64,000 nt of DNA from JBBQCW01 sp038319025 (GCA_038319025.1 JBBQCW010000008.1:1-64000); one strand, 5' to 3'; counted from the first letter of the stretch, positions 9,120 through 17,021 are shown. Made by a program: numbers and translations. The notes: generated by a model from the sequence alone, not told the origin.

Positions 9120-9521
9120 GTGAAGCTCATCGTCCACGTGGACGGCGGGTCACGCGGCAACCCCGGTCCCGCAGCTGCCGGCGCCGTGGTGACGACGCCG
9201 GCAGGCGAGGTCCTCGACGAGGCCAGCGAGCTGCTGGGCAGCGTCACCAACAACGTCGCCGAGTACCGCGGACTGCTGCTCGGCCTGCGCCGCGCGCGCG
9301 AGCTGGGCGCCACGGAGGTCGAGGCGGTCAACGACTCCGAGCTCATCGCCAAGCAGGTCAACGGCCAGTACAAGGTCAAGCACCCCGACATGAAGCCGCT
9401 GCACGCACAGGCGCTGGCGGCGCTGGGCGACTTCGACGCCTGGAGGGTGCGGACGGTCCCGCGCGAGCAGAACGAGCACGCCGACGCGCTCGTCAACGCC
9501 GCGCTCGACGCCGCCGACTGA
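9120..9521 (+). CDS. rnhA: Ribonuclease HI family protein
   Basis: RNase HI cuts the RNA strand of RNA-DNA hybrids. The 133-residue protein opens with VHVDGGSRGNPGPAA, holding catalytic D8; E48 lies in NNVAEYRGLL, D72 in NDSELI and D122 in ADALVN. These four acidic residues are the metal-binding set of the family. It is the short form without an N-terminal hybrid-binding domain, typical of many actinobacterial stand-alone RNase HI-like proteins. Start is GTG 9120. A perfect 14-bp palindrome follows the stop at 9527-9540. Confidence 0.92.
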   Translation: MKLIVHVDGGSRGNPGPAAAGAVVTTPAGEVLDEASELLGSVTNNVAEYRGLLLGLRRARELGATEVEAVNDSELIAKQVNGQYKVKHPDMKPLHAQALAALGDFDAWRVRTVPREQNEHADALVNAALDAAD

Positions 9522-9526
9522 GCAGA

Positions 9527-9540
9527 GCTGGCGCGCCAGC
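9527..9540 (+). terminator. Palindrome after rnhA, possible weak terminator
   Basis: GCTGGCG followed at once by CGCCAGC forms a perfect 7-bp inverted repeat 6 nt after the stop codon. There is no T-tract, so termination here is only a suggestion. Confidence 0.3.
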
Positions 9541-9612
9541 GCTCGGCGGGGCAACTGCCGGCAGGGGACGACGCGTAGGACGTGCCACATCGTCCCCCAG
9601 AAGGAGTCTCCG

Positions 9613-10149
9613 ATGAAGAAGCGCATCAGCGTCGCCGTCCTGTGCCTGGCAGCCTTCGCGCTCGTGGCCGCAGGCTGCGGCGACGACGACAATTCCACGG
9701 CGTCCACGCCGGCGACCACCACGACGCAGGCGGCCCAGGGCGACGTCGTCGCAGTCGCGCAGGACACGCCCGACCTGTCGACGCTCGTTGCGGCAGTGAC
9801 CGCCGGGGACCTCGTCACCACGTTGCAGGGTGAAGGCCCGTTCACGGTGTTCGCGCCGACCAACCAGGCGTTCGCCGACATCCAGAGCACCGTCGACACG
9901 TTGCTCGAGCCCGCGAACAAGAAGGACCTGCAGAATGTCCTGACGTATCACGTCGTGCCCGGAACCTACGCGGCGGCCGACCTGACCGACGGCCAGGAGC
10001 TCACGACCGTGCAGGGCGAGAAGCTGACGGTCTCGATCGAGGGCGACACCGTGAAGGTGGGCGACGCGACCGTCGCTCAGGCCGATGTCGCCACGTCCAA
10101 CGGCGTCGTGCACGTCATCGACAAGGTGCTCGTCCCGCCGGCCGCCTGA
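9613..10149 (+). CDS. Fasciclin-domain lipoprotein
   Basis: The 178-residue protein has a lipoprotein signal peptide ending in a lipobox (VAAGC, Cys at about 22), a Thr/Ala-rich spacer, and one FAS1 domain: PDLSTLVAAVTAGDLV, the signature GPFTVFAPTNQAF, then NVLTYHVVPGTY and the closing GVVHVIDKVLVPP. Such domains mediate adhesion or cell-surface interactions. AAGGAG lies 7 nt before ATG 9613. It stands alone between hairpins and is probably a single-gene transcript. Confidence 0.93.
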   Translation: MKKRISVAVLCLAAFALVAAGCGDDDNSTASTPATTTTQAAQGDVVAVAQDTPDLSTLVAAVTAGDLVTTLQGEGPFTVFAPTNQAFADIQSTVDTLLEPANKKDLQNVLTYHVVPGTYAAADLTDGQELTTVQGEKLTVSIEGDTVKVGDATVAQADVATSNGVVHVIDKVLVPPAA

Positions 10150-10170
10150 TCTCCCCAGCGAGCTGACCTG

Positions 10171-10203
10171 CAGCGGCGCCGGCGCGCGACCCCGGCGCCG
10201 CTG
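10171..10203 (+). terminator. Hairpin after fasciclin gene
   Basis: A perfect 12-bp stem, CAGCGGCGCCGG at 10171-10182 with CCGGCGCCGCTG at 10192-10203, encloses a 9-nt loop. It lacks a U-tract, as many actinobacterial terminator candidates do, and it ends exactly where the -10 hexamer of the next gene begins (10204). Confidence 0.55.
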
Positions 10204-10218
10204 TAGGTTCGGCTCACC

Positions 10219-10974
10219 ATGACCGTGATCCTCTGGCACATCGAGCTCTCGCACTACAACGAGAAGGTGCGCTGGGCGCTGGACTACAAGGGCATCCCGC
10301 ACGAGCGCCGGGTTCCGATGCCCGGGCTGCACGGGATCCGCGCAGCGGTTCTCACCCGCGGCGCGCAGCGGCGCCTGCCGGTGATCGACCTCGACGGCCG
10401 TCGCATCGGGGACTCGACCGCGATCATCGCCGCACTCGAGGAGTACCGGCCCGAGCCGCCGCTGTATCCCGACGATCCCGCCGAGCGTGCCCATGCCCTG
10501 GAACTCGAGGACTGGTTCGACGAGCAGCTTGCGCCCGCGGTCCGGCGGTTCGTGTGGTTCCACACGCTCCCGGACACCGACGCGGTGGCGTCCGCGCTCT
10601 TCACCGAGCCGCATCCCGGACGCGAGCGGCTGCTGCGGGTGACCGCGCCGGTCTCGCGTCGCGTGGTCGCGGCGGACTACCAAGTCAGCGCTGCGACCGT
10701 CGAGGAGGCGCGCGCCACGATCCACGCAGGGCTGGACCTGATCGAGCAGGAGCTGCAGCCCTCCGGCTACCTCGTGGGCGACCGCTTCAGCGTCGCCGAC
10801 ATCGCGGGCGCGGCGTTGCTGACGCCATTGCTGAGCGCGCCCGAGCGCCCCTACACGCCGAAGGTGGTCGCCCCGCCCGTGCTGGCGCTGCGCGACGAGC
10901 TCGCCGAGCGCCCTGGGGCCAGGTGGCTGCAGGACATGTACGCGCGGCACCGCTGCGCGTACGTGCCGGCCTAG
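10219..10974 (+). CDS. Glutathione S-transferase family protein
   Basis: The 251-residue protein has a thioredoxin-like N-terminal domain (VILWHIELSHYNEKVRWALDYKGIPHE, then RLPVIDLDG and IGDSTAIIAALEE) and an all-helical C-terminal domain containing DRFSVADIAGAALLTPL, the GST N-capping box region. Actinobacteria mostly use mycothiol, so the thiol substrate is uncertain. ATG 10219 follows TAGGTT (10204-10209) by 9 nt, predicting a leaderless mRNA. It is monocistronic, convergent with the small (-) gene at 11008. Confidence 0.85.
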   Translation: MTVILWHIELSHYNEKVRWALDYKGIPHERRVPMPGLHGIRAAVLTRGAQRRLPVIDLDGRRIGDSTAIIAALEEYRPEPPLYPDDPAERAHALELEDWFDEQLAPAVRRFVWFHTLPDTDAVASALFTEPHPGRERLLRVTAPVSRRVVAADYQVSAATVEEARATIHAGLDLIEQELQPSGYLVGDRFSVADIAGAALLTPLLSAPERPYTPKVVAPPVLALRDELAERPGARWLQDMYARHRCAYVPA

Positions 10975-11007
10975 GTGCCCGCGATCGCGTGCGTCCACGG
11001 AATGGCG

Positions 11008-11187
11008 CTACTCCTCCTCTGCCATCGCAAGGACGTCCGCACGGGTGAGCGCGCCGTCGAGCGCGGGATGCTCGGCGGCGACATGGCGCTCCATGGCGGC
11101 GACGAGCTCCTCGGTCGAACGGCCTCGGAACTGCCAGCCGCAGTCGCAGCGGATGACGGGGCCCGCGGGGGTGTTCTCGTAGGTCAT
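11008..11187 (-). CDS. Small CxC/His zinc-site protein (DUF1059-like)
   Basis: The 59-residue product has IRCDCGWQF with C14 and C16, then STEELVAAMERHVAAEH with H35 and H40. A CxC...HxxxxH pattern in a protein this short suggests one zinc site and resembles DUF1059-type small proteins. ATG 11187 is preceded by CAGCCT ending 7 nt upstream (11195-11200), a weak fit to the leaderless promoters here. It may also be read through from the Fn3 operon. Function unknown. Confidence 0.6.
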   Translation of the reverse strand: MTYENTPAGPVIRCDCGWQFRGRSTEELVAAMERHVAAEHPALDGALTRADVLAMAEEE

Positions 11188-11210
11188 GGGCCGCAGGCTG
11201 CGCGACCGCC

Positions 11211-11250
11211 GTTGCGGGCGGATTGCGCAGACCTTGCACGCACGCAGCCG
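11211..11250. repeat. 40-bp dispersed repeat, copy 1
   Basis: This stretch matches 16982-17021 at 36 of 40 positions. The core GATTGCGCAGACCTTGCAC is identical in both. TTGCGC and TTGCAC recur 11 bp apart inside it. Here it lies between the end of the second Fn3 gene and the start of the small CxC protein gene; the promoter-like TAGATT of copy 2 is CGGATT in this copy. Confidence 0.7.
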
Positions 11251-11251
11251 C

Positions 11252-12043
11252 TCAGCTGACGTACGTCGCGAGCGCCGGCGTGGCCGGCGAGATGTTGCCG
11301 GCGGCGTCGAGCGCCACGACCGTGTACCGGTATTCGGTCTTGGGGGCACGGTCGGGGTCGGTGAACGTGGGCGTGGTGCTCGTCCCGGCCAGCGAGCCGT
11401 CCCGGTAGACGCGGTAGCCGACGACGCCCTTGTCATCGGCCGGCGCCGTCCAGCGCAGCGTCACGGTGAGCGCGACCGGATCGGGTGTCGCCGTCAGCCC
11501 GATCGGGCTTCCGGGGGCCTGAACGTCCGGAAGCGCCCTGGGCAGCGCCCAGACGACCCCGGAGGACTTGGAGAGATTGCGGGCCATGTCCACGGCGAAG
11601 ACGCGGTACTGGTGGGCGACGCCGTTCGCCAGCGCGGGATCGGTGAACGTCGTGTCGGTGATCGTCACGACGTAGCGGCCGTCCCGGTAGATCTCGTATC
11701 CCGCGATCCCGCCGGCGTCGTCGGACGCGGTCCACGTGAGGACCGCCCTCCCGTCGCCGGCGATCGCCTTGAGGCCGGTGACCCGGCTCGGCGGCGTCGC
11801 GTCGTCGACGCACGCCCACCGCTTGCGCAGGCGGGTCACACGCCTGCGCTGGCCGCGCAGCTTCACCCGAACACGGCGGGTCACCTTGCGCAGCTCACGA
11901 CCGGCCTGGCAGGTCGCCAGGCTGGTCGGGTCTGCGGACGCCGTCGCCGGCGCCGCGATGGCCGATGCAGCCGGCGGGCACGCGAATGCCAGCGCGAACG
12001 AGGCGAGCAGCAGCCGGGCGGTGAGTCGGTGACGGTGGATCAT
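11252..12043 (-). CDS. Secreted fibronectin type III protein, two domains
   Basis: The 263-residue protein has a signal peptide (MIHRHRLTARLLLASFALAF, cleaved near AASA), an Arg/Lys-rich Cys-flanked segment (about 40-70) and two Fn3 domains separated by a Pro-containing linker, ending TYVS. Each domain has the TWTASDD, YEIYRDG and VAVD-type strands of bacterial Fn3. It is likely an extracellular binding module. It begins 5 nt after the stop of the larger Fn3 gene and is probably its co-transcribed paralogue; the last 80 bp of the two genes are very similar. Confidence 0.8.
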   Translation of the reverse strand: MIHRHRLTARLLLASFALAFACPPAASAIAAPATASADPTSLATCQAGRELRKVTRRVRVKLRGQRRRVTRLRKRWACVDDATPPSRVTGLKAIAGDGRAVLTWTASDDAGGIAGYEIYRDGRYVVTITDTTFTDPALANGVAHQYRVFAVDMARNLSKSSGVVWALPRALPDVQAPGSPIGLTATPDPVALTVTLRWTAPADDKGVVGYRVYRDGSLAGTSTTPTFTDPDRAPKTEYRYTVVALDAAGNISPATPALATYVS

Positions 12044-12048
12044 CGGTT

Positions 12049-13713
12049 TCAGCTGACGTACGTCGAGACGGCCGGGGCCTGCGCCGAGACGTTGCCGGCG
12101 GCGTCGACCGCGGCGACGGTGTAGCTGTAGGTCTTCTGGTTCGCCAGGTCGAGGTCGTTGTACGAGGTCCCCGTCGGCTGGCTGACGAGCGTGCCGTTGC
12201 GGTACACGCGGTACCGCACGACACCGACGTTGTCGGTGGACGCGTTCCACGCCACCAGGATCGAGTGCTGCGAGTTGTTCTTGGTGAGCGTGAGGCCGGT
12301 GGGGATCGACGGCGCCTGCGTGTCCTTCGGCGTCACCGTGACGGGACCCGTCACCGCCGAGGCGTTGCCGGCGGCGTCGACCGCCGCGACCGTGTACGAG
12401 TACGCCGTCCCGTTGGTCAGTCCGGTGTCGATGTACGACGGGCCGGCGGGCGTACCGACGAGCACGGCGCCACGGTAGACCTTGTAGCCGGTCACGCCGA
12501 CGTTGTCGGTCGAGGCCGTCCAGGTCAGCGAGGCCTGGTTGGTGCCGGCGGTCCCGGCGAGGTTCGCCGGCACGCTCGGCGCCTGCTGGTCGGCCACGAC
12601 CGGCGCGGTCGGCGTCACGTTGACGGGGGCGGTCGCCGCGGAGGCGTTGCTCGAGCTGTCGACGGCGACGACCTTGTACGCGTAGACGGTGTCGTTCGTG
12701 AGCCCCGAGTCGGCGTAGTAGGGCGTGGTGGGCGAGGCGATCAGCACGTCGTCGCGGTAGACCCGGTATCCGGTCAGTGCGACGTTGTCGGTCGAAGCCG
12801 GCCAGCTGAGTGAGACCTGGCCGTTGCCGGGCGTCGCCGCGAGGCCGGCGGGAACCGACGGCGCGACGGTGTCGGCCGGCGTCGCCGTGATCGCGCTCGC
12901 CGGCGAGACGTTGCCGACGGCGTCGAACGCGACGACGGTGTAGGCGTACGCGGTGCCGTTGGCGAGCGAGGTGTCCGTGAACGTGCGCGCCTCCTGGAAG
13001 GCGATCGCCGTGCCATCGCGGCGAAGCTCGTAGTAGACGACGCCGACGTCATCGCTTGCGGCCCCCCAGCTCAGCGACACCTGGCGATCGCCCGGTGTGG
13101 AGGCGAAGCCTGGAGGCGCCGTCGGGGGCGTGCCGTCACGCGACGCGGACGACTTCGGCGTCGCCGCGATCGAGGTCGTCGGCGAGACGTTGCCGGCGGC
13201 GTCGACCGCCGCGACCCCGTATGCGTAGGACCTGCCGTTCGTCAGGCCCGCATCGGTGTGCATCGTTGCGCCCGGGGAAGCCGCGAGCTGGCCGTCACGG
13301 AAGACGCGATACCCGGTCACCCCGACGTTGTCGCTGGCGGGGCTCCACACGAGCGCGACCTGGCCGTTGCCGGGCGCGGCCTCGACGCCGGTCGGCGCGC
13401 TGGGCGCCTGTGTGTCCCTCGCCGCGCTGAGCGGCGTGGGCGCGACGACGCACACCCACGCGCGCTTGGTCACCCAGACACGGCGCTTGCGCAGCTTGCC
13501 GTTGCGGCGGACCCTGCGCTTGACCCGGACGCGCTTGCGCTTCTGGGTGAGCTTCTTGCCGGCGGGGCAGGTCGGCCGCTTGGCGGCCGCCGTTCCGGTC
13601 AGCGCGGCCGCGCCGAACGCCGGCGGAGCGATCGTGCCGCACAGCAGCAGTGCGGTCAGCGTCGAGGCGATGCCGCGGTGCAGGGAGGGATGGGTCAGCG
13701 GGCTGGGGGTCAT
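12049..13713 (-). CDS. Secreted fibronectin type III protein, five domains
   Basis: The 554-residue protein has a signal peptide, a Cys-flanked basic leader (CPAGKKLTQKRKRVRVK, then a second Cys near 89) and five Fn3 domains of about 90 residues in tandem, each opening (D/T)xxAPSxPxG and closing AVDAAGN(V/A)S. The repeats are recognisable at the DNA level too. No enzyme domain is attached, so it is probably a surface or matrix protein. The ATG overlaps the stop of a 37-codon ORF (ATGA), placing it in the ApbE operon. Confidence 0.85.
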   Translation of the reverse strand: MTPSPLTHPSLHRGIASTLTALLLCGTIAPPAFGAAALTGTAAAKRPTCPAGKKLTQKRKRVRVKRRVRRNGKLRKRRVWVTKRAWVCVVAPTPLSAARDTQAPSAPTGVEAAPGNGQVALVWSPASDNVGVTGYRVFRDGQLAASPGATMHTDAGLTNGRSYAYGVAAVDAAGNVSPTTSIAATPKSSASRDGTPPTAPPGFASTPGDRQVSLSWGAASDDVGVVYYELRRDGTAIAFQEARTFTDTSLANGTAYAYTVVAFDAVGNVSPASAITATPADTVAPSVPAGLAATPGNGQVSLSWPASTDNVALTGYRVYRDDVLIASPTTPYYADSGLTNDTVYAYKVVAVDSSSNASAATAPVNVTPTAPVVADQQAPSVPANLAGTAGTNQASLTWTASTDNVGVTGYKVYRGAVLVGTPAGPSYIDTGLTNGTAYSYTVAAVDAAGNASAVTGPVTVTPKDTQAPSIPTGLTLTKNNSQHSILVAWNASTDNVGVVRYRVYRNGTLVSQPTGTSYNDLDLANQKTYSYTVAAVDAAGNVSAQAPAVSTYVS

Positions 13714-13823
13714 GCAGCTTCCTTGGTGATGTCGGGGTCGGAGGTGAGGAGGCGGCGCAGGCGCGGGAGCTCCCGCGGCCGGCCGACGGCGATCACGACG
13801 CGCTGGGCATCAGGCCGTGGCAT
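13710..13823 (-). pseudogene. 37-residue receiver-like ORF, probable remnant
   Basis: This short frame overlaps the end of the ferric-reductase-like gene by 14 nt and the Fn3 start by 4 nt (ATGA), so it sits exactly in the operon rhythm. Its sequence, QRVVIAVGRPRELPRLRRLL then TSDPDI, resembles the first 40 residues of NarL-type receivers (RVVIADDHPLVREGLRxLL), but the acidic pair is replaced by VG. It may be a truncated response regulator kept as a translational coupler. Coding status is uncertain. Confidence 0.4.
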
Positions 13824-14400
13824 CGGCTGTGGAGGCCCTCCGCGCCGCTTCGCGCTTGGGATCACCGGGGACGGTGCGCCGCAGGAACAGGAACACGATC
13901 GCGACGCTCCCGCTGAGCATCGTCACCTGGAGCCAGGCCTCGCCGGCATCGGTGCCGGCTCCGATCGTGTGGGCCAGGCTGAGGGCCCAGGCGACGACCG
14001 TCGCCCGGTGCAGCTTGCGCCACAGCTTCATGCCGATGCGCCGTCGCGCGTAGAAGCTCAGCCCGAGCAGCACTGCGATCCAGCCGCCGATGATCCCGAG
14101 GCTCGTCCACAACGGGCGGTACTCGATCGTGAACGGGACGGCGAGCTGCCCGAGCGTCGCGTGCATCCACGGGTCTCCCAGGAGCGTGACTCCGTGCACG
14201 GCGATCGCGACGAGCCCCACCAGCGCGGTCGACTCGTGCAGCGAGACCATCACGCGTGTCGCCCCCCTGCGCCGCGGGAGCCCGTTGGCCATCAGCAGGC
14301 CGAGGATCACCGAGGCGGTGATCGCCAGGAGCGCCACGACGCCGGCCGAGCGCGAGGCCAGCCACCAGGCGTGGTCCAGGGGTGCTGGCACGCTGGTCAT
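13810..14400 (-). CDS. Ferric reductase-like di-heme membrane protein
   Basis: The 196-residue protein has five to six membrane helices and two His pairs placed for two b-hemes: H55 and H69 in helices two and three, H131 and H144 in later helices. This is the ferric-reductase-like transmembrane fold also found in MsrQ/YedZ and NOX proteins. No FAD or NAD domain is present, so it would pass electrons across the membrane between separate partners. Its start overlaps the stop of apbE by 4 nt, which links it functionally to protein flavinylation. Confidence 0.85.
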   Translation of the reverse strand: MTSVPAPLDHAWWLASRSAGVVALLAITASVILGLLMANGLPRRRGATRVMVSLHESTALVGLVAIAVHGVTLLGDPWMHATLGQLAVPFTIEYRPLWTSLGIIGGWIAVLLGLSFYARRRIGMKLWRKLHRATVVAWALSLAHTIGAGTDAGEAWLQVTMLSGSVAIVFLFLRRTVPGDPKREAARRASTADATA

Positions 14401-15392
14401 GCGGCTCTCCGCTGCGTGATGCGCAGCTTCACCGCAGCACGCGCTGCGGCTGGGCCGATGCGTTCCATTCGCCCGTCCTCGTCGAACGTGACGCCGCCAT
14501 GCCGCGCGAGCACCTCGCGCGCGGCGCGCGGTCCGGACAGCAGCGCGATCTTCGCAAGGGTCTCCGCCTCGACGGCGCTCGGCGCGATCGCGGTCACGGC
14601 GATGAGGCCGCTGAACACCGGTCGGCCCGTTGCGGGGTCGAGCAGGTGATGGCGCACGGTCCCGTCGTCGCCGTGCCAGATGCGCGCGCGGATGCCGGAG
14701 GTCGCGACCGCGCCACCGCCGATCGTGAATCCCTCGAGGAGCTCGCCCGTGAACGGATGCTCGACGTCGACCCTGCGGGTGGCGCCGCCGTCAGGGCCGG
14801 CCCGCAGATCGCCCCCGCAGTCGACCGCCCAGTGCGCGTACCCGTCGAGCAGGGTCGCCGCGAGGTCGGCGGCGTGTCCCTTGCCGGTGCCGCCGGTGTC
14901 CATGCGCACGCCGGGTGGCCGCGTGATGGTCCCCTCGCGGTCGTCGACGCCGACCTCGCGCCAGCGCGATGCGGGATCCGCCAGCGCCGGCCGGCGCGGG
15001 GCCGGCACTGCCGCGAGTGCCTCGCGCAGGTCGAGCCGTCGCGCGTGGTCCCACGACTCGCGGTAGCCGGCCTCGATGAGCGCATCGTGGATCGTCGGAT
15101 CGACGAGGCCTCCGGAACGCTCCGCGGCGGCGAGGGCGGCCCGGATCGCGCTGCGCAGGAGGTCGGAGGCGGGGACGACCGATCGTGGATCGCTGTTCAA
15201 CGCGCACAGCTCCGAGTCCGGCTTGAACCGTGAGAGAGCGCGGTCGTAGGCGTGGAGGAAGCGCTCGACCCGTGCCGCGGCCGCGTCAGGGCTGGGCATG
15301 CCGGGCCGCGCGGACGGGCCGACGAGGACCCTGATCCGCGTCCCCATCAGCTGCAGCAGCCGGTCGGCGCCGATGTCACGAACAGGTGTCAT
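14397..15392 (-). CDS. apbE: FAD:protein FMN transferase (ApbE)
   Basis: ApbE moves FMN from FAD onto a Thr/Ser of extracytoplasmic redox proteins. In this 331-residue protein I see the family motifs YDRALSRFKPDSEL, MDTGGTGKGHAADL (nucleotide and Mg site) and HHLLDPATGRP. No lipobox or clear signal peptide precedes the domain, so a cytoplasmic location or a nonstandard export route is possible. ATG 15392 overlaps the upstream stop by 4 nt. Adjacent genes lack an obvious flavinylation motif (a D-x2-S/T-G-A-S/T-like pattern), so the acceptor is unidentified. Confidence 0.93.
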   Translation of the reverse strand: MTPVRDIGADRLLQLMGTRIRVLVGPSARPGMPSPDAAAARVERFLHAYDRALSRFKPDSELCALNSDPRSVVPASDLLRSAIRAALAAAERSGGLVDPTIHDALIEAGYRESWDHARRLDLREALAAVPAPRRPALADPASRWREVGVDDREGTITRPPGVRMDTGGTGKGHAADLAATLLDGYAHWAVDCGGDLRAGPDGGATRRVDVEHPFTGELLEGFTIGGGAVATSGIRARIWHGDDGTVRHHLLDPATGRPVFSGLIAVTAIAPSAVEAETLAKIALLSGPRAAREVLARHGGVTFDEDGRMERIGPAAARAAVKLRITQRRAA

Positions 15393-16021
15393 GACGTCGT
15401 CGTCGCCACCGGGGCGGGCGCGGGCGCGGGCGTGGGGGTGGCCGGGGCGGCTGCGGGCGCCGGAGTTGCGGCGGGCGCCGGCGCCGATGCGACCGGGGCG
15501 GCCGTGGGCGTGAGGGGTGCAGTTGCGGGCCCCGGTGCGCTGGCCGGGCTGTCCACCGTCACGGTGTTCGCGCCGCGCGAGCCGGACGAGCGGCGCGGTT
15601 CCTGGGCCACGAGCGTTCCGGGAGCCTGGGGGGCGGTCGTGGGCGCTGCCGGGCCGGCACCGCCGGCGACCGCCTGCGCCATGCCGGGCCCGGCGGGTGC
15701 CCGGCGCCGCACGACGAGGACGCGATCGACACCGCGACGACGGATCTCTGCGGCGGTCATGCCGTCGATGCGGATCCGGCGCGTGAGGACGACCTTGCGC
15801 ACGACGGCCGGCTGGGTAGAGGCGGACAGCGGGCGCGCGAACAGCCCGAGCGCGGGGTCCTCGCCCGCGGCCATCCGGCCGCTGAGCAGCACGCCGATCG
15901 CCGCGAACAGGACGATCGCCAGCAGGTAGATCATCAGCGGGCTGACCGTGCCGGAGACGGCCTTCGACCTGACGGCGGAGACCGAGGTCGTGCCGACGCT
16001 GGTGGTTCCCACGCTGGTCAC
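15389..16021 (-). CDS. Membrane protein with Ala/Pro-rich tail
   Basis: The 210-residue protein starts with a short TSVGT repeat, has one membrane helix (about 28-48, PLMIYLLAIVLFAAIGVLL), a basic region (VVLTRRIRIDGMTAAEIRRRGVDRVLVVRRR) and a roughly 100-residue Ala/Pro/Thr tail that would cross or decorate the wall. No family recognised. It overlaps apbE (4 nt) and the upstream gene (4 nt), so it belongs to the same transcript. It could be a scaffold, or the flavin acceptor with an unrecognised site. Confidence 0.65.
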   Translation of the reverse strand: MTSVGTTSVGTTSVSAVRSKAVSGTVSPLMIYLLAIVLFAAIGVLLSGRMAAGEDPALGLFARPLSASTQPAVVRKVVLTRRIRIDGMTAAEIRRRGVDRVLVVRRRAPAGPGMAQAVAGGAGPAAPTTAPQAPGTLVAQEPRRSSGSRGANTVTVDSPASAPGPATAPLTPTAAPVASAPAPAATPAPAAAPATPTPAPAPAPVATTTS

Positions 16022-16764
16022 GGGACCGACACCACCGTGGAGTCGGCGGTGAGCGCCGAGGGCGCTGCAGCCGCCGCGCCGGGCGCCGTGGATTCAGCGG
16101 CCGAAACCGCGGCACATCCGTCGATCTCGACGCCGGCGACGTCCGCGGGCAGCGGGTGGGCGGTGCGCTGCGGCCGGGCACCGCGGATGGCGCGCAGCTC
16201 GGCCGCTCGGCGGCGCGCAGCGCGCCGGGCGCGACGGGCGCGGCGCAGCGCGTTGCGGTGGGCCTTGCGCGCGGCGCGGCGCGTCGTCGTCGCCGCGAGC
16301 GCGATCACGACGGGAGCCCCCGACGCGGTCGTCGTCTCCGGGGCGCCGCCCGTCGTCGCAGGCAGGCATTCGCCCTCGGTGATGCCGGGCGCCGGGATGT
16401 CGTCCGGGATCGTCTCGGACGTGGTCTCGCGTTCCTCCACGCGCGCCTTCGCCGGCTTCGCAGGCGTTGCTGCGGCGGGCGCGGCGACCGGCTCTCGCGG
16501 CTTGCTGCTCGAGGAGGTCCCGGCGCCGTCGCCGGACTGGTTGCCGGAGACGGTGCCGGCAGGAGCGGTGTAGCGGGTGAGCACTCCGACAGTGCGTCGT
16601 TCGACCACGGTCTTCGCCGCCGGGCGCGCAACCGCGGCCGCGGGGCTCGGCGCCTGCTCCTCCGTCCCAGGGTTCGAGGCGGTGGCGACGGCCGCGAGCG
16701 CGGCGAGCGCGGCGAGCGTTCCGAGCGCGGCGATCTTCGTGCGTGGTGCGCTGCCTCGGGCCAT
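16018..16764 (-). CDS. Ala-rich secreted or anchored protein, operon leader
   Basis: The 248-residue protein has an N-terminal hydrophobic helix (AALGTLAALAALAAVATA, about 11-28), a low-complexity Ala/Pro/Thr body, two isolated cysteines (GECLP and DGCAA) and a very basic Arg/Ala segment near residues 160-190. GAGGAG lies 9 nt before ATG 16764, so this is the first gene of the operon. No domain recognised; the basic segment could bind wall polymers or nucleic acid. High Ala content makes homology hard to see by eye. Confidence 0.6.
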   Translation of the reverse strand: MARGSAPRTKIAALGTLAALAALAAVATASNPGTEEQAPSPAAAVARPAAKTVVERRTVGVLTRYTAPAGTVSGNQSGDGAGTSSSSKPREPVAAPAAATPAKPAKARVEERETTSETIPDDIPAPGITEGECLPATTGGAPETTTASGAPVVIALAATTTRRAARKAHRNALRRARRARRAARRRAAELRAIRGARPQRTAHPLPADVAGVEIDGCAAVSAAESTAPGAAAAAPSALTADSTVVSVP

Positions 16765-17004
16765 CGGGTGCTGAACTCCTCGATCGGGGGACGGGGCTGT
16801 TTCCTGCGGACGGGTCGCGAGTGGGACCTGAAAGAGGTGGAAAGGTGACGGCCGTAGCCGTGGCGTGTGGACGGATCACCGACAGGGTTTTCCCGCAGAA
16901 CGCCGTTCGTCGTGCGGTCGCCGCCGCTGGCCGCGCCCGGGCCGTCCGCGAACGACCGAGGCGCCGCCGTGCGCCATCCCCGTTGGGGGTAGATTGCGCA
17001 GACC
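16765..17004. promoter_or_regulatory. Divergent intergenic region, operon versus regulator
   Basis: About 240 bp separate the (-) ApbE operon from the (+) regulator remnant. Visible signals are the ribosome site of the 16764 gene, and, on the minus strand, GGGAAAACCC followed about 13 nt later by CCGTCC (within 16870-16900), which loosely resembles an ECF-type GGAAC/CGT promoter. The right end carries repeat copy 2 with TAGATT at 16990-16995. Specific promoter use is inference. Confidence 0.3.
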
Positions 17005-17021
17005 TTGCACGCACGGAGCCG
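16982..17021. repeat. 40-bp dispersed repeat, copy 2, promoter-like
   Basis: Matches 11211-11250 at 36 of 40 positions. This copy has TAGATT (16990-16995), which ends 9 nt before an in-frame TTG at 17005, the spacing of leaderless promoters in this window. It leads directly into the rearranged regulator gene, suggesting that the repeat is the conserved 5' region of that regulator family. Confidence 0.7.

Noticed and set aside
12049..13713. Regular repeats resembling a CRISPR array
   Set aside because: The period of about 270 bp comes from Fn3 domains in an open frame; no short identical repeats with spacers.
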